From contig NZ_CP134706.1 of NCBI RefSeq assembly GCF_038246755.1, positions 5,394,001 through 5,458,000 on the forward strand: a stretch of DNA of 64,000 nucleotides. The letters run 5' to 3'. The notes under the pieces are model-generated. The model searched no databases and had not been told where the DNA came from. It worked only from the letters and a program-made list of their open reading frames with translations. A program made the translations under genes and the position numbers. Positions within the stretch are counted from its first letter, which is position 1; the number at the start of each line of letters is the position of its first letter. Positions 26,804-35,875 of the stretch are shown piece by piece. This DNA is from Micromonospora sp. FIMYZ51 (GTDB taxonomy: Bacteria; Actinomycetota; Actinomycetes; Mycobacteriales; Micromonosporaceae).

Positions 26804-28348
26804 TCACCCGGCCACCCCGGCCGGTGGGCGGAGAGAGCGGAGCAGGCGGGACGGGCGACGCAGTGCCCAGAGCACGGCAGCCAGCACCAGCATCGTCATC
26901 GCCACCGCGCCGGGTGCCTTCACCAGCCGGGCCAGGTTGGTGCCGTCCGGCAGGGCGAGGAAGGACGCCGCCGCACACGGCAGCACGAACCAGGTGGTCC
27001 GGTGCACCGCCACCGCGAGCACCGCCAGCGGCCAGATCGCGTACCAGGGATGGAAAACCGGCGCGAGCACCACCGTGGCAGCCAGCGCCAACCCCGCCCC
27101 GACCAGCCCCACCCTCGCCGAATCGATCCTGGGGACGCCGGTCGCGCCTGGGTCACCGCGCAGTTCCGCCCAGGCACGCCCCCAGAGGAGCAGCAGGAAC
27201 GCGGCCAGCAGCAGCAGGCCGACGACCCGGGCCACGGGTACCGCGTCGGGCTGCCGGCCGATCAGGTCACCGGCATAGTCGACGACCATGCCGACCGCGG
27301 TGGGCGGCGAGGTCCACTGCACGGTGTCGCCGCTGTGGCCCAGTCCGGCAAGCCACCCCGGCCCGAGACCGGCGAGCAACGAGGAGAGCACCAATCCGCC
27401 GAGCGCCCCGACGACGAGCGGGCCACCGTAGCGCAGTAACGCCGGCAGGGTTGGTCGACCGGGCACGGCGAGCAGTGCCGCGAACGGCAGCACCACCACG
27501 GCGGTGGCCTTCACCGACACCGCCAGCCCGAGCAGCACCCCGGCACCCAGTAACCACCCGACGGCCGTCATCGCGCCCGCCACCCGCACCGCAGCCGGCC
27601 CATCCGATCCCGCCACCCGCACCGCGCCCGGCCCGCCTGGTCGGCGGAGCAGGAGCAGCAGGGCGGGCAGGAGCAGGCCGAGCAGCACCGCGTCGTTGTG
27701 CGCGCCGGCCACCAGGTGCACGCCGACCAGTGGACAGGCCAGCAGCAGCCAGACCGCCCGCCGGGGCGGCACGCCCGCCGCCCGGGCCAGGCCGGGCAGG
27801 CAGGCCGCCGCGGCCAGCAACCCGGCCACCGCCAGCAACCGCAACAGCAGCACCGTGCCGGCCAGGCCACCACCGATCAGCACGGCCAACGCGGCGAGCA
27901 GCACGAAGAACGGACCGTACGGTGCCGGGGTGTCCCGCCACACCGGCGCGACCGCCGCCAGCCAGGGGCAGCTGGCCGCGCCCACCCCGGTGGCGTACGG
28001 GTCGCCGCCGTCGGCGTACACCCAGCCCTGGCAGGCGTACGAGTAGACGTCCCGGCTGCCGAGTGGGGCGGTGACCAGCAGGGGCAACGCCCACAGCCCG
28101 GCGGTGACGTACGCCCACCGGGTCGACGGGGCACCGCCGCGCAGCGCCCACCAGGCACCGACCATGGCGGCGGTGCCGAGCAGCCACAGCGCCACGGCCA
28201 GCGGACCGTTGCCGGGGCTCGACGTGGTGGTGGCCGGCAGCGCGCCGCCGAGACGTCCGGCGACCGCGAGCAGCAGCGCGCCGGCCAGTCCGGTGTAGCG
28301 CAGGGCCCGATCGCGGCCGGTGGGGCGGGCGGCGCCGGGCTCGGTCAC
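26804..28348 (-). CDS. MptB-type polyprenyl-phosphomannose alpha-1,6-mannosyltransferase, paralogue 1
   Basis: A 514-residue GT-C glycosyltransferase with 12-13 predicted membrane helices. Family motifs: LGSRDVYSYACQG with the catalytic-type Asp in the first large loop, APVWRDTPAPYGPFFV, and VHLVAGAHNDA. MptA/MptB proteins elongate the lipomannan backbone in mycobacteria and corynebacteria using polyprenyl-phosphomannose. GTG start preceded by GAGGAGAGG. It lies 40 nt downstream of a close paralogue on the same strand, so the two are probably co-transcribed. The substrate glycan in this organism is unknown. Confidence 0.85.
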   Translation of the reverse strand: MTEPGAARPTGRDRALRYTGLAGALLLAVAGRLGGALPATTTSSPGNGPLAVALWLLGTAAMVGAWWALRGGAPSTRWAYVTAGLWALPLLVTAPLGSRDVYSYACQGWVYADGGDPYATGVGAASCPWLAAVAPVWRDTPAPYGPFFVLLAALAVLIGGGLAGTVLLLRLLAVAGLLAAAACLPGLARAAGVPPRRAVWLLLACPLVGVHLVAGAHNDAVLLGLLLPALLLLLRRPGGPGAVRVAGSDGPAAVRVAGAMTAVGWLLGAGVLLGLAVSVKATAVVVLPFAALLAVPGRPTLPALLRYGGPLVVGALGGLVLSSLLAGLGPGWLAGLGHSGDTVQWTSPPTAVGMVVDYAGDLIGRQPDAVPVARVVGLLLLAAFLLLLWGRAWAELRGDPGATGVPRIDSARVGLVGAGLALAATVVLAPVFHPWYAIWPLAVLAVAVHRTTWFVLPCAAASFLALPDGTNLARLVKAPGAVAMTMLVLAAVLWALRRPSRLLRSLRPPAGVAG

Positions 28349-28388
28349 CGGCGTACCTCTCCTCGAACGGCGGGAACCGGGCGGGTCC

Positions 28389-29798
28389 TCAGTCGGCGGG
28401 AACCGGGCGACGGGCCGCCCGAGCCGACCGTACCAAGCGAACGGCCACCACGATCACGAACAGCGTCATCAGCGGCGCACCCACCGTCTTGGTGTACCGG
28501 GGCAGCCCGGTGCCGTCGGCCAGCACGTGGAAGGCGGAGAAGACGGTCACCGCGCTGAACCACCAGGTGCGGTGGGCGGTGGCGGCGAGCACGGCCAGCG
28601 GCCAGAACCAGTACCACGGGTGGTACAGCGGAGCCAACGCCACCGTCGCGGTAAGCGCCAGCCCGGCGTGCCAGAGCGGTTCGCGGTGCCGGGCCCGGAA
28701 CCAGAGCCAGACCAGCACCGCCGCCAGCACCACCACGGCGATTGCCCGGGTCACCGGCAGCGCGTCGACGTGCAGGCCGAACGGCACCGCCAGATAACCG
28801 ATGGTCTGCCCGATCGCGGTCGGCGGCGAGGTCCAGGCGATCACCTCGTTGCCGTGCGACAGGCCGGTGATCCAACCGAAGTCCAGCCCGGCCGCGGCGG
28901 TCACCCCGAGCAGCGTGGCGACCGTCCCGGCGACCACCGGCGTACCGTCGCGCAGCAGTCCGCGCAGCGAGAAGCCGCCAGCGATCGCAGCGAGCGCCGC
29001 GAACGGGACCACCACAAGCGCGGTCACCTTGATCCCGGCGGCCAGGCCGAGCACCACTCCGCCGGCCAGCAGCGGCCAGCGCCGGCCCGGCCGGCTGACC
29101 ACCACCGCCAGCCCGGCCACCAGCAGCCCGACCATCAGCGCATCGTTGTGCACCCCGGAGATCAGGTGCACCCCCACGATCGGGCTCGCCAGGGCCAGCC
29201 AGAGCGCCCGCTCGACGGGCACGCCACAACGCCGGGCCAGCACCGGCAGGCAGGCCGCGGTCAACACCACGCCGGCCACCGCGAGCACCCGGAACAGCGC
29301 GATGCTGCCGAGCAGCGAGCCGGTCGCGGCCACCACCGCACCCGAGAGCACCACGAAGAGCGGTCCGTACGGTGCCGGGGTGTCCCGCCAGATGTACGAC
29401 ATGGTGTCCAGCCAGGGGCATGGCAGGGTGGACACCCCGTACTCGTACGGGTTGATGCCGTTGGAGTAGCTGGCCCCCTGGCAGGCGTACGCGTAGGCGT
29501 CGCGGCTGCCCAGCGGCGGCGTGACCAGGAACGGCAGCAGCCACAGCCCGGCGGTGATCAGGGCCCACCGGGCCGACGGCACCCGGTCGCGCAGCACCCA
29601 CCAGGCGACCGACATGGCTACCGTGCCGAAGAGCCACAACCCGATGATCAGCGGGCCGTTAGCGCCCTGCCAGATCCTCAGCGGAGTCGGCCGCAGGTCT
29701 CCGTCGGGCAGGGCGCCGCCGAGGAACGCGGCCACGGCGAGCATGACCGAGCCGGCGAGTCCGATCCAGCGCACGAGGTGATGGGGCACGCCGGACAT
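28389..29798 (-). CDS. MptB-type mannosyltransferase, paralogue 2
   Basis: A 469-residue GT-C membrane protein clearly homologous to the downstream gene. It carries the same LGSRDAYAYACQG, YIWRDTPAPYGPLFV and VHLISGVHNDA motifs at matching spacing. The two probably arose by tandem duplication and may act on different steps or lengths of a mannan. ATG start at 29798, divergent from the membrane protein at 29834 with only 35 nt between starts, so promoters must overlap. Confidence 0.85.
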   Translation of the reverse strand: MSGVPHHLVRWIGLAGSVMLAVAAFLGGALPDGDLRPTPLRIWQGANGPLIIGLWLFGTVAMSVAWWVLRDRVPSARWALITAGLWLLPFLVTPPLGSRDAYAYACQGASYSNGINPYEYGVSTLPCPWLDTMSYIWRDTPAPYGPLFVVLSGAVVAATGSLLGSIALFRVLAVAGVVLTAACLPVLARRCGVPVERALWLALASPIVGVHLISGVHNDALMVGLLVAGLAVVVSRPGRRWPLLAGGVVLGLAAGIKVTALVVVPFAALAAIAGGFSLRGLLRDGTPVVAGTVATLLGVTAAAGLDFGWITGLSHGNEVIAWTSPPTAIGQTIGYLAVPFGLHVDALPVTRAIAVVVLAAVLVWLWFRARHREPLWHAGLALTATVALAPLYHPWYWFWPLAVLAATAHRTWWFSAVTVFSAFHVLADGTGLPRYTKTVGAPLMTLFVIVVAVRLVRSARAARRPVPAD

Positions 29799-29833
29799 GC
29801 TGCCAGTACCGTGATCGCGGTACGGAGGTGGGC

Positions 29834-31585
29834 ATGCGGGGCAGTCGGGTGGTGGCGCTGGCCGCCGCGTCCGCCGGGGCGCTGGGTGTGGCGTACCTCA
29901 TCCTCCCGGCGATGGGCTCGGACCTGGCCGCGCAGGTCGCGCGGGCGGACTTCTTCGCCGCGCACGGCCTGTCGCCGGTCGACCTACGCTGGTACGCCGG
30001 GGTCCAGCAGTTCGGCTACAGCCTGCTCGCCCAGCCGCTGATGGCCCTGCTCGGGGTACGCCTCACCGGTGCGCTGGCCCTGGTCGGTGCGGCGACCGCG
30101 TTCGCCGCACTGCTTGTGCGTACCCGGGTGCCCCGGCCGCTGCTCGGCAGCCTGGTCGGCGTGGTCACCATCGCCGGCAACCTGGTCGCCGGTCGGGTCA
30201 CGTACGGCCTCGGGGTGGCTTTCGGCCTCGCCGCCCTGCTCGCCCTCACCCGGTCCCCCACCGACGCCCGACCGGCCGGGTCGCGTCCCGCCGGCACCCG
30301 ACCAGCCGACTCGTCTCCCACCGGTCCCCGACCGGCCGGGTCACGCCCCGCCGGCTCCCGGCTGGCCGGCGGGTGGCTGCGGCTGGCGCTGGCTGCGGTC
30401 GGTGCGCTGCTGGCCTCGGCGACCAGTCCGGTGGCCGGCCTCTTCGTCGGGTTGGCCGGGGTGGCGCTGCTGCTCTCCCGCCGCTATGCCGACGGGCTGG
30501 CCCTCGCGATCGCCGCCGCACTGCCGCTGGGCATGACGGCGCTGCTCTTCGGCGACGGTGGCTGGATGAACATCAGCCGCACCGACACGATCCGGGCCAC
30601 GGTGACCGCGCTGCTGGTGGCCGTGCTGGTCGGGTATCGGCCGGTACGGCTGGGTGCGCTGCTGGCGGCCGGCGGGGTGGTCGCGGCGGCGCTGGTGCAC
30701 ACTCCGGTCGGCCTGAACGCCACCCGGCTGGCCACCATGTTCGCGCTCCCGGTCCTGGCCGCCGCCGCCCGCCTGCCCGCCTGGCCGACCAGCCGGCCCG
30801 CCCAGTCGACCCGCCTGCTCTCCTGGCCGACCGGCCGGCCCGCCCAGTCGGCTCGCGTGCCCGGACCGGCGGCGCGGGGGCGGGCGCGACGCCCGGTGGC
30901 GGCGGTGGCGTTGACCGCGCTGCTGGCGGCGGTGTGCTGGTGGCAACCGCCGGTGGTCCCCGCCGACCTGCGCAGCATCGGCGACCCGACAAGCGACCCC
31001 GGCTACTTCGCGCCGCTGCGCGCCGAGTTGGACCGGCGCGGGCTCACCGGCCGGCTGGAGGTGCCGCCGACCCGCAACTACTGGGAGGCGGCCCGGCTCG
31101 GCGACCTGCCGCTGGCTCGGGGCTGGCTGCGGCAGGCCGACATCGACCGCAACCCGCTCTTCTTCACCACCGTGCCGGGTGCCGCCGGCACCGGTGTGCC
31201 GCTGACCGCGGCGAGCTACCGGGCCTGGCTGGACGAGAACGCGGTGCAGTACGTCGCGGTGCCCGACGCGCCACTGTCCTGGGTGGGCCGGGCCGAGGCC
31301 GAACTGATCGCGGCGGGTCTGCCGTACCTGACCGAGGTCTGGTCGCAGCGGCAATGGCGGCTGTACGCGGTGGCCGACCCGACCCCACTTGTCGGTCCGC
31401 CCGGTCAACTGCTCGCCACCGATGGCGCCTCGATCACCTTCCGCGCCGCCCGCCCCGGCCCGGTGCCGGTCCGCGTCCGGCACAGCCGCTGGCTGACCGC
31501 CTCCGATGGCGCGACGGTCTCCGCCGACGGGGTCTGGACGACGGTGACGGTTTCCCGCGCCGGGACGTACACCCTCGGCAGCTGA
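29834..31585 (+). CDS. Polytopic membrane protein with extracytoplasmic C-terminal domain
   Basis: A 583-residue protein. About ten membrane helices lie between residues 8 and 375, followed by a soluble domain of about 210 residues with PTRNYWEAARL and VQYVAVPDAPLSWVGRAE. Such a layout is seen in lipid-linked sugar transferases and arabinofuranosyl or O-mannosyl enzymes, but no decisive motif is visible. Two low-complexity insertions, RPAGSRPAG-type repeats near residue 140 and WPTSRPAQS repeats near 315, appear strain-variable. ATG 29834 has GGAGG five bases upstream. Divergent from the MptB-like pair, suggesting a shared envelope-glycan role. Confidence 0.78.
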   Translation: MRGSRVVALAAASAGALGVAYLILPAMGSDLAAQVARADFFAAHGLSPVDLRWYAGVQQFGYSLLAQPLMALLGVRLTGALALVGAATAFAALLVRTRVPRPLLGSLVGVVTIAGNLVAGRVTYGLGVAFGLAALLALTRSPTDARPAGSRPAGTRPADSSPTGPRPAGSRPAGSRLAGGWLRLALAAVGALLASATSPVAGLFVGLAGVALLLSRRYADGLALAIAAALPLGMTALLFGDGGWMNISRTDTIRATVTALLVAVLVGYRPVRLGALLAAGGVVAAALVHTPVGLNATRLATMFALPVLAAAARLPAWPTSRPAQSTRLLSWPTGRPAQSARVPGPAARGRARRPVAAVALTALLAAVCWWQPPVVPADLRSIGDPTSDPGYFAPLRAELDRRGLTGRLEVPPTRNYWEAARLGDLPLARGWLRQADIDRNPLFFTTVPGAAGTGVPLTAASYRAWLDENAVQYVAVPDAPLSWVGRAEAELIAAGLPYLTEVWSQRQWRLYAVADPTPLVGPPGQLLATDGASITFRAARPGPVPVRVRHSRWLTASDGATVSADGVWTTVTVSRAGTYTLGS

Positions 31586-31757
31586 ACCGGCCGCCGGGGC
31601 GACCAACCCGGCAGCTGATGCGGGCGGCGGCCGGCGGGATCGACGGCGGCCGGGGTCGGATATTCGACAGAGCGGCCATCGGGGTCGATGCGTCTGCGGC
31701 CGGTTGGCTAACCTTTGCGCTCCGAATAGGGCCTCGTTGCTGACGACTGGAGGTTTC

Positions 31758-32141
31758 GTGACCGACGGCGCCGTGGCGCAGGTGCAGATTCTCGCGGACG
31801 GCGATGTGCTCCGTGCAGAGCGCCTGGCCAGATCCCTGATCCGGGATCTGGCGGCGGTGGCGAGCCTCGATGTCCGTCCGGCCGAGGCCGGGTCCTCGTC
31901 CGCCCCGCCGGGCGCGAAGGGCACGGAGTTGCTCAACGACGCCTCCATGTGGGTCTTCCTCACCGCCGGCGCGCACGCCAGCGCCCGGGTCCTCCTCGCG
32001 ACGATCCAGGCGTGGCTCGAACGCGACCGGAACCGGCGGGTCCGACTCACCATCGGCGACCGGAGCATCGAACTGCCTGCCACCACGACCGCCAGCCAGG
32101 AACGACTGGTCAAGCTGTTCCTCCGCGAAGGCGGGCAGTAG
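31758..32141 (+). CDS. Effector-associated constant component 1 (EACC1)-like protein
   Basis: A 127-residue protein. It begins VTDGAVAQVQILADGD, has a variable Ser/Pro-rich loop, then SMWVFLTAGAHASARVLLATIQAWLERDRNRRVRLTIGDRSIEL. This pattern of strand, helix, hydrophobic helix, L-x2-I-x-x-W-L and a final two-strand hairpin matches EACC1, the small constant partner encoded beside caspase, trypsin or other effectors in actinobacterial conflict systems. GTG start with GGAGG five bases upstream. The caspase-helicase starts 4 nt after its stop, so the two form an operon. It may hold or recruit the effector. No catalytic residues are visible. Confidence 0.8.
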   Translation: MTDGAVAQVQILADGDVLRAERLARSLIRDLAAVASLDVRPAEAGSSSAPPGAKGTELLNDASMWVFLTAGAHASARVLLATIQAWLERDRNRRVRLTIGDRSIELPATTTASQERLVKLFLREGGQ

Positions 32142-32145
32142 CGGC

Positions 32146-35100
32146 GTGTCGTCCGGGGCACGCAAGGCTCTGCTGATCGGAGTGGAGCGGTACGACAACG
32201 CCACCTTCACCCAGCTACCGTCCTGTCGGGCCGACGTCTGGGCGATGAACCAGGTGCTCCGCCATCCGGCGATCGGCAGGTTCGACGACGTCAGGTCGCT
32301 GCCGGATCCGACCGCCGTCGACCTGCGCCAGGAGATCAGCAGTTTCCTGGAGGAGGCGGCTCCGGCGGACCTCGTCCTGCTCTACCTCAGCTGCCACGGC
32401 TTCCGGCTGCGGTTCAGCTCCGGCGAGTTCTTCTTCGTCGCCCGGGACACCGACCCGGACCGGCCGGCGGAGACGGCCGTCTCCGCCGGCTTCGTCAACG
32501 AGCAGCTTGAGGGGTGCCGAGCGGCCCGAAAGGTCACCATCATCGACGCCTGCGACAGTGGCGGGTTCGCGGTCGGGCTGCGTACCCGGGACGAGAAGGG
32601 CGGCGAGCGGACCGCGCCACTACAGAGCCGGGGCGTCTACGTGCTCTCCTCCTCCGGGGTGGGTGAGGCGTCGTACGGCGGTCCGCCCGGCGACTCCGGA
32701 GCCCCGACTCCCTCGGTGTTCACCGCCGAGATCGTCCGGGCGCTGCAAACCGGCGCGGCCGACCACGACGGCGACGGCAAGGTCTCCGTCGAGGACCTCT
32801 TCCACTACGTGGCGCCCCGGGTACGCGCCCACGAACTCGGCTCTCGCCAGGCCCCGGTCTACTCCTCCGTCGGCGTCAACTCGAAGGTGATCATCGCGGA
32901 CGTGATCTCCGGCGGAGCGGTCCGGCTGGAGGCGACACCTGCCGACCTGAGCGCTGTTCCCGGCGTCCGGTCCAGCTCACCGAAGCGGCCCGAGGCCGGC
33001 GAGCCGCTCACCGTGGGGCAGCAGTGGGCCCGGCTGCTCGACTACTACCGGGCGTGCCTGGAGAGCCTGGCCGAGGACACCCCGCTGCTGCGGCTCAGCG
33101 AGGAGGGCGACCGGTTCGTCGTGCTCCAGGGCCGCGAGCGGGTCCTGTCGGGCGGTGCGGACGGCGACGATCAGGTCGTACTCACCGGCGACATCGCGGA
33201 CTGGGCACGGCGGGCCACGGCATCCGGCGACGAACTTTGGGCCGGTTTCCCCGCCGTCCTGCTCTACGGTCCGGCCGATCGACAATGGCGGGAACCGCGC
33301 TTCGCGCCGCTGCTCGTACGGCGGGTCGAGGTGGTCGACGACGGCGACGAGCTGCGCCTGGAGGCGGTCGGCCCGGCCCAGCCCCATCCCGGGCTCGCCC
33401 GCGAGCGGCTCGGTCCCGAGCCGGCCGAGCAGCTGCTCTCCTCGTACTTCGCGACCTGGCACGCGGGATCGTACGGCCAGATGGTCAAGGACATCCGCGC
33501 GGTGTTGCAGACCGACTTCGAGCTGCCAATGGTGGAGGAGCTGCGTCCCGAACTACTGGCCCCCACCATCGATCAGCGCACGCCCACCGCCGGGGCGCGC
33601 AACGTCGCCGTACTGCATCGGGTCTCGCGTCGGGACCAGGCCGTCGCGGGCCTGCTGAAGGACCTCGCCCACCTCCGACGGGACACCGGCCAGATCGGGC
33701 GTACGGCGCTCGGCGCGCTGCTCACCGGCGACCAGCCGCCGGCCGAGGTGGCACGGGTGCCCCTGGTCACTCCGCTGCCCTGCAACGAGTCCCAACAGGC
33801 GGTGATCTCGTCGGCGATGACGGCGCGGCTCACCGTCGCCACCGGGCCGCCCGGCAGCGGCAAGAGTCAACTCGTCACCAACACCGTGGCGACGGCGGTC
33901 GCGGCCGGTCAGAAGGTGCTCGTCGCCTCCACAAACAACACCGCAGTCGACGAGGTGTGGCGGCGCTGCCGGGAACTGCTACCCGGCCTACTGGTACGCA
34001 CCGGCAGTCGTACCGGCACGATCAACTACGCGGAGCACGAGACGGCCGAGCTGACCCAGCTGACGGCGCTGGAGCCGGCCGCGACCAATCCGCCGACCGC
34101 CCGGGCGGCGCTGGTGGAGAGCCTCGCCGCGGTGGACGCCGCCCGCGTCACCCTCGCCGGCATCGCGGCGCTGGAGCGGGACCTGCTGCACCTCGCGCAG
34201 GCCCGCGAGCGACTCGCCACCGAGCTGGGTGGCACGGTCGAGGAGTTGACCGACCGGTTCGGCGGCGAGCGCGGGCTCGCCCGCTGGGAACGCCGGGCGC
34301 GGCGAGCTGCCGAGGCGCGGCTGTTCGGCACCTGGCGCCGGCAGCGGTTGCTGCGCTCGCTGCGGCAGGCCGGCCCGCCGATGCCCGAAACCTGCCGGGC
34401 GTTCGCCGATCTGGCCGCCGTGCAGCGTCGCTGGACCCCGCTGCGGGAGCAGGCCGTCCGGTCACCGGCCGACGGCTCGCTCGCCGCCGAACTGGCCCGG
34501 GCCGAGGAAGCCGCACAGCGGGCGTCCGTCGTGCTTGTCGACAGCGTGGTGCGTACCTCCGCGAGGACCGGACGCCACCTGCTGACGAGCCTGTTGCGGG
34601 CCAAGCGGGACCGCACCGGCGACTGGCCGGCGGTCCGCCGCGCGCTTGACGCGGTGCGCGGCTGGGCGGTGAGCAGTCTCTCGGCGCGCCGGTTTCCGGC
34701 CGAGGCCGGGCTGTTCGACCTGGTGGTCATCGACGAGGCGAGCCAGTGTTCGGTGCCCCAGGTCATCCCGCTGCTGTTCCGGGCCCGCCGGGCCCTGGTG
34801 ATCGGCGACCCCATGCAGTTGCCGCACATTCCCGGCATCACGCCGGACCGGGAGACGGCGGCCCGGCGCGGCGCGGGGCTGCGGGCCGACTGGCTCGAGG
34901 CGCGACAGTTGGCGTACCGCAGGCATTCGGCCTTCCACGCGGTGGAGCGCGCGGCGGGCGGCAGCCGCCTTCTCGACGAGCACTACCGCTGCCATCCGCA
35001 GATCGCGGACCTGGTGAACCGCCTCTTCTACGGCGGCCGGCTCACCGTCCTGACCGACACCAGGCGCCAGCACCGGATCGACCGCGACCCCGTGGTCTGG

Positions 35101-35823
35101 GTGCCGGTGGCGGGGCAGCCGGCCCGACCGCCGTACGGCGGATCGTGGGTGAACGCGGCGGAGGCCGAGAAGATCCACGACTGCCTCGCGTACCTGTTGA
35201 AGCTCCTGCCGGCCGAGGCCACCGTGGGAGTGGTCACGCCGTACAAGGCGCAGGCCGAACGGCTGGCCGAGCGGTGGCGACACGAGCCACGCATCCGGAT
35301 TGGTACCGCGCACACCTTCCAGGGCGGCGAGCGCGACGTCATCGTGCTCGGCCTGGTCGCGGGTCCGGCGATGCCCGCCAGCAGCGTGGCGTGGTTGGAA
35401 GGCGAGCGCAACCTCTGGAACGTCGCGCTCAGCCGGGCCCGCGGTCACCTGCTCGTGGTGGGCGACCGGCAGTTCTGGGCCACCCGCCGCGGCGTCGGCG
35501 CGGACCTCGCCGCCGTGGGTGCCCGGGCCGCCGAGGCGGCGGACGATCCCGTACGTCAGCGGCTCTACTCCCGGCTGACCAGGACCGTTCGCCGGGCCAC
35601 CGACACGGTCACCCTCGACGGGGAGGTGAACGGGCATCGCTGTGACGCCCTCGTCAGCCAGGACGCCGGGCGTACCGCCGTCGTCCTCGACCGCTCCACC
35701 ACGGATCGGGACCTCGCCCGCCATCTCCGCGTGCAGTACCGCCGCGTCGAGATCCTGACCGACGAGCAGACCACCGCGGTACGCCTGCCGGCGTGGCGGC
35801 TGTACGACCGCGCGGATGGTTAA
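32146..35823 (+). CDS. Caspase-SF1 helicase fusion effector
   Basis: A 1225-residue cytosolic protein. Residues 1-260 are a caspase-like C14 peptidase with LSCHG (H84) and IDACDSGG (C136), plus an EF-hand-like loop DHDGDGKVSVED at 206-217. Residues about 290-550 are an uncharacterised linker domain. From about 550 follows an UPF1/AAA_11-12 type SF1 helicase: Walker A GPPGSGKS (K573), Walker B VIDEAS (D863, E864), GDPMQLPHI, YRCHP, FQGGERDVIVLGL and NVALSRARGHLLVVGD. The last 70 residues (RCDALVSQDAGRTAVVLDR) resemble a degenerate restriction-endonuclease fold. GTG start; the longer frame upstream overlaps the EACC1 gene. The stop TAA lies in a 57-nt repeat. Probably a nucleic-acid-sensing death effector (inference). 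Confidence 0.9.
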   Translation: MSSGARKALLIGVERYDNATFTQLPSCRADVWAMNQVLRHPAIGRFDDVRSLPDPTAVDLRQEISSFLEEAAPADLVLLYLSCHGFRLRFSSGEFFFVARDTDPDRPAETAVSAGFVNEQLEGCRAARKVTIIDACDSGGFAVGLRTRDEKGGERTAPLQSRGVYVLSSSGVGEASYGGPPGDSGAPTPSVFTAEIVRALQTGAADHDGDGKVSVEDLFHYVAPRVRAHELGSRQAPVYSSVGVNSKVIIADVISGGAVRLEATPADLSAVPGVRSSSPKRPEAGEPLTVGQQWARLLDYYRACLESLAEDTPLLRLSEEGDRFVVLQGRERVLSGGADGDDQVVLTGDIADWARRATASGDELWAGFPAVLLYGPADRQWREPRFAPLLVRRVEVVDDGDELRLEAVGPAQPHPGLARERLGPEPAEQLLSSYFATWHAGSYGQMVKDIRAVLQTDFELPMVEELRPELLAPTIDQRTPTAGARNVAVLHRVSRRDQAVAGLLKDLAHLRRDTGQIGRTALGALLTGDQPPAEVARVPLVTPLPCNESQQAVISSAMTARLTVATGPPGSGKSQLVTNTVATAVAAGQKVLVASTNNTAVDEVWRRCRELLPGLLVRTGSRTGTINYAEHETAELTQLTALEPAATNPPTARAALVESLAAVDAARVTLAGIAALERDLLHLAQARERLATELGGTVEELTDRFGGERGLARWERRARRAAEARLFGTWRRQRLLRSLRQAGPPMPETCRAFADLAAVQRRWTPLREQAVRSPADGSLAAELARAEEAAQRASVVLVDSVVRTSARTGRHLLTSLLRAKRDRTGDWPAVRRALDAVRGWAVSSLSARRFPAEAGLFDLVVIDEASQCSVPQVIPLLFRARRALVIGDPMQLPHIPGITPDRETAARRGAGLRADWLEARQLAYRRHSAFHAVERAAGGSRLLDEHYRCHPQIADLVNRLFYGGRLTVLTDTRRQHRIDRDPVVWVPVAGQPARPPYGGSWVNAAEAEKIHDCLAYLLKLLPAEATVGVVTPYKAQAERLAERWRHEPRIRIGTAHTFQGGERDVIVLGLVAGPAMPASSVAWLEGERNLWNVALSRARGHLLVVGDRQFWATRRGVGADLAAVGARAAEAADDPVRQRLYSRLTRTVRRATDTVTLDGEVNGHRCDALVSQDAGRTAVVLDRSTTDRDLARHLRVQYRRVEILTDEQTTAVRLPAWRLYDRADG

Positions 35824-35875
35824 GCAGGGGCCCTTCCTATACCTGAGGCGTTAACCGGGGGCCCTTCCTTACATC
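35819..35875. repeat. 57-nt GTTAA/GGGCCCTT repeat, copy C, supplying two stop codons
   Basis: GTTAAGCAGGGGCCCTTCC, TATACCTGAGGC, GTTAACCGGGGGCCCTTCC. It occupies the whole gap between the convergent caspase-helicase and glnE genes. The TAA at 35821-35823 ends the first gene and the TTA at 35869-35871 (TAA on the minus strand) ends glnE. Confidence 0.88.

Noticed and set aside
17555..31585. Biosynthetic gene cluster around the large LuxR regulator
   Set aside because: No synthase, synthetase, tailoring or export genes are present; neighbours are core metabolism and envelope genes.
31870..32145. Longer N-terminus of the caspase-helicase
   Set aside because: It would overlap the EACC1 gene almost completely, and the caspase fold begins right after GTG 32146.
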